This document shows positions 1 to 6,734 of a stretch of 19,143 nt of DNA, one piece after another. Made by a program: the position numbers and the translations under genes. Source of the stretch: DATHYU01 sp033722675 (GTDB lineage Bacteria; Actinomycetota; Acidimicrobiia; Spongiisociales; UBA11373); assembly GCA_033722675.1 (NCBI GenBank), contig JAWVYO010000043.1, forward strand, positions 1 to 19,143, read 5' to 3'. Within the stretch, counting starts at the first letter, position 1. Each line of letters begins with the position of its first letter. The notes under the pieces were generated by a model that saw nothing but the letters and a program-made list of their open reading frames with translations, was not told the origin of the DNA and did no database searches.

Positions 1-1022
1 AGGACGGCGCCGGGACCGACCCGGACGCCGTGGTCGAGCTCGCACCCGGCGCCCACCGTCGCCCCTTCCCCCACCATGGTCGCGCCGGTCACGACCGCTC
101 CGGCGCCGACGGTGGCGTCCCAGCCGACGACCGCCCGGCGGACGACGGCTCCCGGCCCCACCCGGGCGCCGGGGAGCACGACCGCCTCCTCGACGACGGC
201 TCCCTCCTCGACGATCGCTCCGGCGCCGACGGTGGACCACGCGCCGGACTGATGGCCTCGCACCTCGGCGCCCGCCGCGGTCCGGTGCGGGGCGTCCGGC
301 CGGTGCAGGCGCGTGGCCCCGGTGAGGACCGCACCCGTCGTGTCGAGGTAGAGCTCCGGGATCCCGATGTCGAGCCATCGCCCGTCCACGGTGACCGCCG
401 ACAGCTCGCCGGCCTCGGTCAGCGCCGGCCAGACGACGCGCTCGAAGGAGAGCCGCCCCCGGTCGTACCCCTCGAGGGCGCTCCGCCGGAGGAGATAGAT
501 GCCGGCCGACACGGTGTTCGTCGGCTCGGTGCCCGGCGCCGGCTTCTCCACGAACCGCCGGACGGTCCCGTCGTCGCCCGTGACGACCACGCCGTACGCG
601 CTCGGATCGGCCACGGGCACGAGGGCGATGGTCGCCGCCCGGTCGTCGGGCGCCGACGCGACGAAGCCCCCGAGGTCCGCCTCGAGGACGACGTCCCCGT
701 TGAGCACGAGGAAGCGCTCGTCGAGGCGGTCGAGGATCTCGACCACGCAGCCCGCCGTGTCGAGCGGGACCTCCTCCACGGCCAGATGGACGTCGGGGTC
801 CTGTCGTCCGGCGGCGAAGGTCCGCCACTCGTCGAGGAGGTGCGTGCCGACGGCGAGATGGACCTCCTCGACCCCGACGTCGGCGAGCAGGCGGATCTGA
901 AAGTCGACGAAGGGGAGACCCGCCACCGGCAACAGTCCCTTCGGACGCGTCGCCGTCAGCGGATGCATCCGGGTCCCGCGGCCGCCCATGAGGAGGACGG
1001 CCTGGCGAACGCGACCGCTCAC
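1..1022 (-). CDS. NDP-sugar nucleotidyltransferase (mannose-1-phosphate guanylyltransferase-like), partial at the left edge
   Basis: Seen: the minus-strand frame from GTG at 1022 stays open to the window edge (about 340 residues) and lacks its C-terminus. Residues 10-33 carry the nucleotidyltransferase signature LMGGRGTRMHPL followed by RPKGLLPV (phosphate-binding loop and PKxLLP lysine). A metal-binding NGD and a VEKP motif follow. From about residue 255, imperfect hexapeptide repeats (VGAGAIV, VGPGAVV, VGAGAVV, VGEGATV, VGPGAV) indicate a left-handed beta-helix domain. Family knowledge: such proteins make NDP-sugars (GDP-mannose, ADP- or UDP-glucose types) in the cytoplasm for polysaccharide or cell-wall glycan. 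The exact nucleotide and sugar cannot be read from sequence. The GTG start overlaps the stop of the upstream hydrolase as GTGA (1019-1022), which implies translational coupling. The family is sure, the substrate is not. Confidence 0.88.
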   Translation of the reverse strand, partial: MSGRVRQAVLLMGGRGTRMHPLTATRPKGLLPVAGLPFVDFQIRLLADVGVEEVHLAVGTHLLDEWRTFAAGRQDPDVHLAVEEVPLDTAGCVVEILDRLDERFLVLNGDVVLEADLGGFVASAPDDRAATIALVPVADPSAYGVVVTGDDGTVRRFVEKPAPGTEPTNTVSAGIYLLRRSALEGYDRGRLSFERVVWPALTEAGELSAVTVDGRWLDIGIPELYLDTTGAVLTGATRLHRPDAPHRTAAGAEVRGHQSGAWSTVGAGAIVEEGAVVEEAVVLPGARVGPGAVVRRAVVGWDATVGAGAVVTGATMVGEGATVGAGCELDHGVRVGPGAV

Positions 1023-1741
1023 GCGCCGACCGGCGCGCCCAACCGCTCCTCGAAGAAGCCGATGATGCGCTCGTAGGCGTCGTCCGCGGAGGGGCCGTCG
1101 TATCCGTCGCGCGCCTCGTCCATGAAGTCGTGGCCCACGCCCCCGTAGAAGGCGAAGGAGCCCTTCCCGGACGCCTCGCGGGCCGCCCGGACGTCGTCGG
1201 CCGGAACGCGCTCGTCCTCGGTGGCGTAGATGCCGAGCACCGGCACCCCGGCCCGCTCGAGGCCGGGGGCGTCGACGGGTGCGTACACGAGCGTGATCGC
1301 CGCCAGGGTGTCGATGCGCGCCGCCGCCGCGAGCGCCGGCCTCCCGCCCTCGGCGATGGCCAGGATCCCGATCCGGCGGGGGTCACACCATTCCGTGCCC
1401 GGCGCCTCGACGTTGTGGAACGCCTCGACGACGTCGCGCGCCGCCCGGCCGTCGGGGATCCCCGTCCACCGGTCCTCGGCCTCGGCCCGGTCGTCGAGCC
1501 GGCCGTCGAGAGATCCGTGGTAGAGGTCGGGACAGAGGGTGGCGAAACCGTACCGGGCGAGCTTTCGGCAGAACGCCTTCACGTGCGACGTCAGGCCCCA
1601 GGCGCCGTGCACCACCAGGACCGTCGGGAACGATCCGCTGATGTCGGGACGGGCGATGTAGGCCCGCAGATCACGGCCGACCGGCAGCCGGTACGACCCG
1701 TACAGCATCGGATGCTTGCCCTCGCCCTTCAGCACCGTCAT
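1019..1741 (-). CDS. Dienelactone hydrolase-family alpha/beta hydrolase with the nucleophile replaced by Ala
   Basis: A 240-residue protein of typical dienelactone hydrolase size. Seen: an N-terminal beta-sheet and VLVVHGAWGLTSHVK (oxyanion-loop region HGxxG), the elbow strand IGILAIAEGGRPAL at about 124-137, YATEDERVP (acid Asp) and YGGVGHDFMD (catalytic His). In active family members the elbow reads G-F-C-x-G-G with Cys (or Ser) as nucleophile. Here the aligned residue 130 is Ala (codon at 1352-1354). The protein may therefore be catalytically dead or use another mechanism. Start ATG 1741 is chosen because GGAGGTGAGG lies just upstream and a possible TACGCT -10 precedes that. It is cotranscribed with the nucleotidyltransferase (4-nt overlap) and divergent from the selenoprotein gene. 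No signal peptide is visible, so it is probably cytoplasmic. Its role is unknown. Confidence 0.85.
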   Translation of the reverse strand: MTVLKGEGKHPMLYGSYRLPVGRDLRAYIARPDISGSFPTVLVVHGAWGLTSHVKAFCRKLARYGFATLCPDLYHGSLDGRLDDRAEAEDRWTGIPDGRAARDVVEAFHNVEAPGTEWCDPRRIGILAIAEGGRPALAAAARIDTLAAITLVYAPVDAPGLERAGVPVLGIYATEDERVPADDVRAAREASGKGSFAFYGGVGHDFMDEARDGYDGPSADDAYERIIGFFEERLGAPVGA

Positions 1742-1750
1742 CGACGCCTC

Positions 1751-1770
1751 ACCTCCGGCCCGCCAGCGTA
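1751..1770 (-). promoter_or_regulatory. Putative -10 and ribosome binding site of the hydrolase gene
   Basis: On the minus strand TACGCT (1770-1765) fits the actinobacterial -10 TANNNT. GGAGGT (1756-1751), a strong Shine-Dalgarno sequence, follows before ATG 1741. No convincing -35 is visible. The 109-bp gap between the two divergent genes must hold both promoters. Confidence 0.35.
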
Positions 1771-1838
1771 GTGCCGTGCCTCCTCCCGGCCGGACTTCGC
1801 CACGTCTCCCGCTCCGGCCGGAGACGTTCCGCCCCCGG

Positions 1839-1844
1839 TAGGGT
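1839..1844 (+). promoter_or_regulatory. Putative -10 (TAGGGT) for a leaderless selenoprotein transcript
   Basis: TAGGGT fits the TANNNT -10 consensus and ends 6 nt before ATG 1851. Transcription would then begin at or next to the start codon, as is common in actinobacteria. No clear -35 is seen. The same geometry recurs at 7844 and 16253 in this window. Confidence 0.4.
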
Positions 1845-1850
1845 CGTCGC

Positions 1851-2531
1851 ATGACCGACAGCACCTTCCCCGACGGCGCCCTCGTCGACCAGTCCGGGTC
1901 ACCGTGGTCCCGTGACGGGAAGGCCGTGCTGCTCGTGTTCCTTCGCGGCGACTGGTGACCGTACTGCAACGGCCAGCTGGTCAGCCTGGCGTCACGACAC
2001 GACGACTTCCTCGCCGCGGGCGTTCGCATCGCCGGGGTCTCGGTGGACGAACCGCCCCGGAACGCCGCGATGGTCGACAAGCTCGATCTCCCCTTCCCGC
2101 TGCTGTCGGACCCTGATCGCTCCCTGCTGATCGAGCCCGCCGGCGTCGCCGACCCCGACGACCCTCGCGAGATCGCCCGGCCGGCGATGATCCTCCTCGA
2201 TCCCGACGGCGATGAGCGGTTCCGCTTCGTCTCGCGCGACTACGCCGACCGTCTCCCCGAGGACGACGTGCTCGACGCCGCCCGGGACCTCGGGCTCGGG
2301 GCGACCGACCAGCCGCCACCCCGCCCGGGTGACCCCGAGCCCGGGCCCCGGGCGATGCCCCGTGAGGCGCTCCTCCCCTACTTCCGGGGAGCCCGGTACG
2401 CCGCCCTCGCCCTCGGGCTCCGCCACAAGGACCTGAGCGACGACCTGAAGGCCGACACGAAGGCCTACGTCGACCAGATGGATCGCTTCATCGAGGTGAT
2501 GAAGGACCTGCGCCGCCGGCTCGGCTCGTAG
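1851..2531 (+). CDS. Peroxiredoxin-like selenoprotein (UxxC active site; in-frame UGA at 1956-1958 read as Sec)
   Basis: Seen: from ATG 1851 an open frame runs to TAG 2529-2531 with a single internal stop, UGA at codon 36, giving 226 residues if it is read through. The flanking peptide is LRGDW-U-PYCNGQL. Thiol-dependent peroxiredoxin-like (AhpC/TSA, thioredoxin-fold) proteins have RGxWCPYC at this place, so the UGA falls exactly on the active-site cysteine. The family continues with GVRIAGVSVDEPP and LDLPFPLLSDPDRSL. All but about three of the 35 codons before the UGA end in G or C, so that part is coding. A SECIS-like hairpin follows at 1969-1992. Known: Sec-for-Cys swaps at redox sites are the hallmark of bacterial selenoproteins, and UxxC Prx-like selenoproteins exist as a class. 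Expected role: cytosolic selenol-dependent peroxide or disulfide reduction. An automated caller would start at GTG 2043 and lose the active site. Residues from about 145 form an extra Pro-rich linker plus helical tail. The stop lies 1 nt from the convergent biotin ligase stop. The alternative is a sequencing error or nonsense mutation of a CPYC protein. No selA, selB, selC or selD is in the window. Confidence 0.85.
1956..1992 (+). promoter_or_regulatory. Bacterial SECIS-like element directly after the Sec UGA
   Basis: After UGA (1956-1958) and 20 nt, a GGUC loop (1979-1982) caps a stem. GCU (1976-1978) pairs with AGC (1983-1985), C1986 is bulged, and GCCA (1972-1975) pairs with UGGC (1987-1990). 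C1970-G1991 and A1969-U1992 may extend it past a bulged G1971. Known: the E. coli fdhF SECIS has the same GGUC loop on a 3-bp upper stem, 18 nt after its UGA, with a nearby bulge recognised by SelB. The match in loop, spacing and stem was drawn by eye, and folding energy was not computed. Confidence 0.75.
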
Positions 2532-2532
2532 G

Positions 2533-3207
2533 TCAGGCGCGACGAACGGCGCGGACCTCCCCCGAACGAAGTTCCGTCCGTCCCCGGGGGGTGTCGACGA
2601 CGAGCGCGCCGTCCGGCGCCACGTCCACGGCCGTGCCCGACCCGTCGGGCTCCCAGACGATGGCGCGGCCGATCGTGGCGCACCGGTCCCGGTACTCATC
2701 GCGTCCCCAGGCGCCCGGGGACCCTCCGAGCCGGCGCAACAGCTCCGTGGCCCAGTGCTCGGCGACGAGGTCGGCCGCCGCTCCGCCCGGATCGACGGGG
2801 AGCAGCCCCGTCGCGCCCTCCACCGGCTCCTCCCAGTACAGATTGACGCCGAACCCGGCCACGACCACGTCCCCGTCCGACTCGACGAGGAGTCCCCCGA
2901 CCTTGTCGTCGCCCACCAGCAGGTCGTTCGGCCACTTGAGCCGCACCTCGGGACCGAGCGCGGCCGCCGCCGCGAGGCCCGAGACGAGGGGGATCCGCTC
3001 CCACGCACTCCGCGGCCACGACGGCCGGAGGGCGAGGGACGCGGCGACCGCCCGGTCGGCGTGCACCCAGGATCGGCCGGTTCGGCCCCGGCCCGCCTCC
3101 TGCCGTTCGGCGGTGACGAGCACCGGTGACCCCGAGTACCGGTGACGCGCCTCGTTCTGGGTGGACGCGACGGTGCCGAGCGGGACGAGAACGTACGATG
3201 TGTCCAT
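2533..3207 (-). CDS. birA: Biotin--[acetyl-CoA-carboxylase] ligase
   Basis: A 224-residue enzyme that activates biotin with ATP and attaches it to the lysine of BCCP domains. The likely substrate is encoded in this window (Lys549 of the alpha subunit at 7857-9608). Seen: GRGRTGRSW at 39-47 (biotinyl-AMP-binding loop), KWPND at 91-95 (the lysine contacts biotinyl-AMP), KVGGLLVE at 102-109 and GFGVNL at 118-123, followed by a small C-terminal SH3-like domain. The length and the absence of an N-terminal helix-turn-helix make it a non-regulatory class I ligase rather than a repressor like E. coli BirA. It is divergent from the carboxyltransferase gene (56-nt gap). Start ATG 3207 has no clear Shine-Dalgarno sequence, so a short or absent leader is possible. 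Its stop nearly touches the selenoprotein stop. Confidence 0.95.
   Translation of the reverse strand: MDTSYVLVPLGTVASTQNEARHRYSGSPVLVTAERQEAGRGRTGRSWVHADRAVAASLALRPSWPRSAWERIPLVSGLAAAAALGPEVRLKWPNDLLVGDDKVGGLLVESDGDVVVAGFGVNLYWEEPVEGATGLLPVDPGGAAADLVAEHWATELLRRLGGSPGAWGRDEYRDRCATIGRAIVWEPDGSGTAVDVAPDGALVVDTPRGRTELRSGEVRAVRRA
3194..3199 (+). promoter_or_regulatory. Possible -10 (TACGAT) for the carboxyltransferase gene
   Basis: TACGAT fits TANNNT and would place the start of transcription near 3206, inside the 5' end of the divergent birA, with a leader of about 57 nt. GAGGGG at 3253-3258 is the likely ribosome binding site for GTG 3264. No -35 is obvious, so this is a weak call. Confidence 0.3.
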
Positions 3208-3263
3208 ACGGATGGGCCGTGGCCGGAGCCGGTGCCCGCCGGGGAGGATATCGAGGGGATGAG

Positions 3264-4814
3264 GTGAGCACCGAAGAGCGGATCGAGGCCCTCCGCCGCC
3301 TGCGCGAGGAGGCCGAGCACGCCGGGAGTCAACGGGCGGTCGACCGCCAGCACGACGCCGGGAAGATGACGGCGCGTGAGCGCCTCGGCGTGCTCCTCGA
3401 CAAGGGGTCCTTCAACGAGATCGACATGTTCGTCCGCCACCGGGCCGACGGGTTCGGGATCGAACAGACCCGCCCCGCCGGCGACGCCGTCGTGACGGGC
3501 TGGGGGACGATCGACGGGCGGACCGTGTTCGTGTTCGCCGAGGACTTCACGGTGTTCGGCGGGAGTCTCGGCGAGGTCGTGAGCGAGAAGATCTGCAAGG
3601 TCATGGACCTCGCCATGGAGACCGGCGCTCCCTTGGTGGGCCTCAAGGACTCGGGCGGCGCCCGTATCCAGGAGGGGGTCCTCGCCCTCGACGGCTACGG
3701 CAAGATCTTCTCCCGCAACGTGCGGGCCTCGGGCGTCATCCCCCAGATCTCGGTGATCATGGGGCCCTGCGCCGGCGGCGCGGTGTACTCACCGGCCATC
3801 ACCGACTTCGTCTACCAGGTCGACGGGACGAGCCACCTGTTCATCACCGGCCCCGACGTCATCAAGACGGTCACCGGCGAGGACGTCAGCTTCGACCACC
3901 TGGGCGGCGCCCGAAGCCACTCGTCGATCTCGGGTGTCACCCACTTCGTCTCGCCCGACGGCCGCCACGCCCTCGAAGAGGTCCGCTACCTCCTCTCCTT
4001 CCTGCCCCAGAACAACATGGAGCCGCCCCCCTTCTTCACCCCCACCGACCGCGTGGACCGCATGGAGGAGGCGCTCACGACCATCGTTCCCGACTCACCC
4101 AACCAGCCCTACGACATGGTGGAGCTCGTGGAACTGGTGGTCGACGACGGCGAGTTCTACGAGGTGCACGCCAACTACGCGGGGAACATCGTCGTCGGGT
4201 TCGCCCGCCTCGACGGGTACACGGTGGGGATCGTGGGGAACAACCCTGCCGTGCTCGCCGGCACCCTCGACATCGACGCCTCCGAGAAGGCCGCCCGCTT
4301 CGTGCGCTTCTGCGACGCCTTCAACATCCCGATCGTCTCGTTCGTCGACGTGCCCGGCTTCCTCCCGGGCGTCGACCAGGAGCACGGCGGGATCATCCGC
4401 CACGGCGCGAAGCTCCTCTACGCCTACTGCGAGGCGACGGTGCCGCGGCTGACGGTGATCACCCGCAAGTCCTACGGCGGGGCCTACGTCGTCATGAACT
4501 CCCGCTCGGTCGGAGCCGACGTCGTCCTGGCCTGGCCGACGGCCGAGATCGCCGTCATGGGCGCCCAGGGCGCGGTCAACATCATCCATCGCCGAGACAT
4601 CCGCGACGCCGAGGACCCCGACGCCCGCCGGAGCGAACTGGTCGAGGACTACGAACGCCGGTTCTCGAACCCCTACGTCGCCGCCGAACGCGGGCTCGTC
4701 GACGAGGTGATCGAACCGCGCGAGACCCGGATGCGCTTGATCAGTGCGCTCGAGATGCTGCGCACGAAGCGAGGCTCCCTGCCGCCGAAGAAGCACGGGA
4801 ACATCCCGCTCTGA
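3264..4814 (+). CDS. Acyl-CoA carboxylase beta subunit (carboxyltransferase; propionyl-/acetyl-CoA carboxylase type)
   Basis: A 516-residue carboxyltransferase with tandem crotonase-fold halves, which moves CO2 from carboxybiotin to an acyl-CoA. Seen: the N-terminal helix TEERIEALRR, a GKMTARERLGVLLD motif, LKDSGGARIQEG, then IMGPCAGGAVYSPA (first oxyanion hole). In the second half come DVPGFLPGVDQEHGGIIRHG, TRKSYGGAYVVMNSR (second oxyanion hole) and AVMGAQGAVNIIHRR. Length and order are typical of PccB/AccD5-type subunits. The residue that sets acyl preference in Streptomyces (Asp422 of PccB, Ile420 of AccB, in the GGAY-x-VM motif) is Val409 here, more like the acetyl or broad form. Start GTG 3264 was chosen because GAGGGG sits 5 nt upstream. 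ATG 3259 is followed at once by a stop. The partner alpha subunit is at 7857, with a stress operon between them. Confidence 0.93.
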   Translation: MSTEERIEALRRLREEAEHAGSQRAVDRQHDAGKMTARERLGVLLDKGSFNEIDMFVRHRADGFGIEQTRPAGDAVVTGWGTIDGRTVFVFAEDFTVFGGSLGEVVSEKICKVMDLAMETGAPLVGLKDSGGARIQEGVLALDGYGKIFSRNVRASGVIPQISVIMGPCAGGAVYSPAITDFVYQVDGTSHLFITGPDVIKTVTGEDVSFDHLGGARSHSSISGVTHFVSPDGRHALEEVRYLLSFLPQNNMEPPPFFTPTDRVDRMEEALTTIVPDSPNQPYDMVELVELVVDDGEFYEVHANYAGNIVVGFARLDGYTVGIVGNNPAVLAGTLDIDASEKAARFVRFCDAFNIPIVSFVDVPGFLPGVDQEHGGIIRHGAKLLYAYCEATVPRLTVITRKSYGGAYVVMNSRSVGADVVLAWPTAEIAVMGAQGAVNIIHRRDIRDAEDPDARRSELVEDYERRFSNPYVAAERGLVDEVIEPRETRMRLISALEMLRTKRGSLPPKKHGNIPL

Positions 4815-4848
4815 AGGCACCACCACGCTCCGGGGACCCCAGCAGGCC

Positions 4849-5700
4849 GTGCCCCCCGCGCCCGGGCACCCGGTGAGACCCCACCGCCAGGCGGCCCGAC
4901 GCGTCCAGGAGTTCCTGGACCGTCACGACCTCGGCGGCGTGGGGCGCTTCGGATGGCTGGCGGCGGGACTGCTGTGGGGGGTGGTCGGCTACCTCGCCCT
5001 CCGGCTGGCCCTGGGTCGGAGCCGTTCGGACGCCAGCCGGATCGGCGCGATGGAGCTGGTCGCCGATCAAACCGCCGGCCGTTTCCTCCTCGCCCTCCTC
5101 GGCGGCGGGCTCGCGCTCTTCGCCGCCTGGCGGGTGCTGTCTGCCTTGTACCCGGGTGACTGGGACTGGACGGCGCTCGCCGAACGAGCAGGACGCGTGC
5201 TGACCGGGCTGCTCTACGGCTTCTTCGCATGGACGGCCCTCACGATGGCCCTGGAGGACGCCACGAGGCAGGGCACCGCGCTCGACGACGCCACCCGGCC
5301 CCTCCTCGCCGGGTTCGCGGGCAGAATCACCGTGGGCGTCGTGGGCCTGGGCCTGGTGGCCGCCGGCGCGTCGTTCGCGGTCCGGGGGTGGGACGACGGG
5401 TTCGAGGACGGGATCGACCTCTCCGGTGCCTCACGGGGATTCCGACGATTCGTACGGGTGTCGGGAACCGCCGGCTCCTTCGGTCGGGCGCTCGTGTTCG
5501 CGCTCGCCGGGTTGTTCTTCGTCGGCGCGGCCATCGAGGGTTCGGGCGAGCCGGCGAGAGGACTCGACCGCATCCTCGGCGAGGTCACGCGTACCGGCGG
5601 CGGCCGGGTCGTGACACTCCTCGCAGCGATCGGCATCCTCGCCTGGGCGGTGTTCCTCGTCGCCACGTGGCGGCGGCGGACCATGGACCCGCCCTCCTGA
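4849..5700 (+). CDS. DUF1206 six-TM membrane protein
   Basis: About 283 residues with six predicted membrane helices (about 35-56, 79-100, 117-137, 155-178, 210-230, 253-274), arranged as three similar two-helix units. Each unit begins with a short amphipathic stretch plus Gly-Arg before the first helix (VGRFGWLAAGLLWGVVGYLAL, then AGRVLTGLLYGFFAW, then FGRALVFALAGLFFVGAAI). This three-unit pattern with the R-x-(G/A)-Y/F-x-A-x-G-hydrophobic motif is that of DUF1206, common in actinobacteria and of unknown function. The start is uncertain: GTG 4849 (AGCAGG just before it) and GTG 4873 both fit. It lies 34 nt downstream of the carboxyltransferase gene and may be read through from it. It ends convergent with csbD. 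Confidence 0.8.
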   Translation: MPPAPGHPVRPHRQAARRVQEFLDRHDLGGVGRFGWLAAGLLWGVVGYLALRLALGRSRSDASRIGAMELVADQTAGRFLLALLGGGLALFAAWRVLSALYPGDWDWTALAERAGRVLTGLLYGFFAWTALTMALEDATRQGTALDDATRPLLAGFAGRITVGVVGLGLVAAGASFAVRGWDDGFEDGIDLSGASRGFRRFVRVSGTAGSFGRALVFALAGLFFVGAAIEGSGEPARGLDRILGEVTRTGGGRVVTLLAAIGILAWAVFLVATWRRRTMDPPS

Positions 5701-5755
5701 CGTACGTCCGCCGGGACATGGTCCGGACGCGGACGGGCCGGACGATGTCTCCACC

Positions 5756-5771
5756 GCCCGGCCGTTCGGGC
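5756..5771. terminator. Small GC hairpin between convergent genes
   Basis: GCCCG (5756-5760) can pair with CGGGC (5767-5771) over a 6-nt loop, in the 80-nt gap between the convergent DUF1206 and csbD genes. There is no U-tract on either strand, so its role in termination is a guess from position only. Confidence 0.25.
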
Positions 5772-5780
5772 CGTCTGCGC

Positions 5781-5969
5781 TCAGGACAGCTTCTTCTTGA
5801 TCGTCTCGACGGTCTCGCCGGTCCGCTTCCGGATATTGCCGACGAACTCGTCCCATCGGCCTTCGGCGACGTCGACGTCGTCGTCGGTGAGGTCGCCCCA
5901 CGTCTGCTTGGCCTTGCCCTTGAGCTGGTCCCACCGGCCCTTCCACTTCATCTTCAGGTCGGAATCCAT
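5781..5969 (-). CDS. csbD: CsbD-family stress protein
   Basis: A 62-residue hydrophilic protein. Seen: MKWKGRWDQLKGKAKQTWG then DLTDDDVDVAEGRWDEFVG, the CsbD core pattern (GxWxQxKGxxKxxWGxLTDDDxxxxxGxxDxLxGxxQ), ending in a short helix with KKK. Family knowledge: CsbD of B. subtilis is a sigma-B general stress protein, widespread and of unknown biochemical role. Start ATG 5969 has GAGGAG upstream, and its A is shared with the stop of the preceding gene (TGATG), which implies translational coupling. It is the last gene of the minus-strand cluster that begins at 7760 behind a SigB/SigF-like promoter, consistent with stress control. Confidence 0.93.
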   Translation of the reverse strand: MDSDLKMKWKGRWDQLKGKAKQTWGDLTDDDVDVAEGRWDEFVGNIRKRTGETVETIKKKLS

Positions 5970-6607
5970 CAATCGCTCCTCGGTTCGGCGGCTCCGGTCT
6001 CGGAATACCCGGCGCCGTCGGCGTCCATACGGTCGCCGTCGTGCTCGGTGTCCTCGGCGTCGGGCGTCATGACGAGCGGGCTCTCGGTGCCCTGCACCCC
6101 CACGAGGATGACGGCCCGCACCGTTCGGTAGAGCATCAGCACGGTCGCGACGAACACGCCTCCGGTGACGGCCGAGCCGAAGACCACGCCGTAGTAGGCC
6201 CAGAGGTGGTAGACCCGGTCGACATCGTCTTCGCTGATGGGGAAGACGAGGAGGATGAGGAACGCGACCGACATGACGAGCACGAAGGTGGTCAGCCGGG
6301 CCACGTCGCGTATTCGTCGGTAGTGCTCGGGCCGGTACTGCATGTCGTGGCTGATGCTGAAGCTGAGCAACGTCAGCATGAGGGCGAGGATCGCCGCGCC
6401 GCCCGCGATGTACGCCGACGCCGCGAACCGGGCCGTCGGCGTGACGGTGTCCAGGAGGCGGGCGGCCTCGAAACTCGAGGTGGCGCCGAGCACCGTCGAG
6501 ATCCCGATGACGACGACCGCGGTGACGGCGCCGCCGGCGAGCGCCCACCGCACGTCACTGCGGACGGAGAACCGTTTCAGGAGATGCCGCGACGTCGGCT
6601 CCGTCAT
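5969..6607 (-). CDS. Hypothetical four-TM membrane protein in the stress cluster
   Basis: A 212-residue protein that I do not recognise as a named family. Seen: basic N-terminus (RHLLKRFSVRSDVR), four predicted membrane helices (about 21-41, 61-85, 103-124, 134-160), a cytoplasmic-type loop SISHDMQYRPEHYRRIRDVAR between helices 2 and 3, an acidic loop SEDDVDR between 3 and 4, and a hydrophilic acidic tail (about 172-212) rich in Asp and Glu. It is coupled to csbD through TGATG. No strong Shine-Dalgarno sequence is visible before ATG 6607. Cotranscription with csbD suggests an envelope-stress role, but this is inference. Confidence 0.8.
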   Translation of the reverse strand: MTEPTSRHLLKRFSVRSDVRWALAGGAVTAVVVIGISTVLGATSSFEAARLLDTVTPTARFAASAYIAGGAAILALMLTLLSFSISHDMQYRPEHYRRIRDVARLTTFVLVMSVAFLILLVFPISEDDVDRVYHLWAYYGVVFGSAVTGGVFVATVLMLYRTVRAVILVGVQGTESPLVMTPDAEDTEHDGDRMDADGAGYSETGAAEPRSD

Positions 6608-6658
6608 CGAGCGCCACGTCCGCGCGGCTGCGTCCTCATGGTGCGCATCGGGTGTCGA

Positions 6659-6718
6659 TCAGAAGATCAGGATCAGAATCAGGATGAGGAGGATGAGGCC
6701 TCCAGCCGAGATGTACAT
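6659..6718 (-). CDS. 19-residue hydrophobic micropeptide
   Basis: Seen: ATG 6718 to TGA 6659-6661 encodes MYISAGGLILLILILILIF, a single membrane-spanning helix made almost only of Leu and Ile. AAAGGAGGG, one of the best ribosome binding sites in the window, ends 3 nt before the ATG. Codon third positions are C or G in nearly every codon. The gene sits between two membrane-protein genes of the same strand (16 nt after one, 51 nt before the next), so it is probably part of the same transcript. Tiny hydrophobic proteins of this kind often accompany stress genes in actinobacteria and modulate membrane partners. No function can be assigned. It is too short for standard gene callers. Confidence 0.65.
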   Translation of the reverse strand: MYISAGGLILLILILILIF

Positions 6719-6734
6719 GGGCCCTCCTTTCGCG

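Noticed and set aside
96..235. A 20-base direct repeat at 96-115 and 216-235
   Set aside because: It lies in the hexapeptide-repeat region of the nucleotidyltransferase and is explained by repeated VGAGA-type codons, not by a mobile or regulatory element.
30..1076. A plus-strand open frame of 348 codons
   Set aside because: It lies opposite the nucleotidyltransferase, whose motifs are unmistakable. Its Arg/Asp/Gly-rich product matches no family.
2043..2531. A shorter redoxin-like gene starting at GTG 2043
   Set aside because: It would lack the active site and the first strand of the fold. The upstream in-frame codons are clearly coding and the UGA is best read as Sec.
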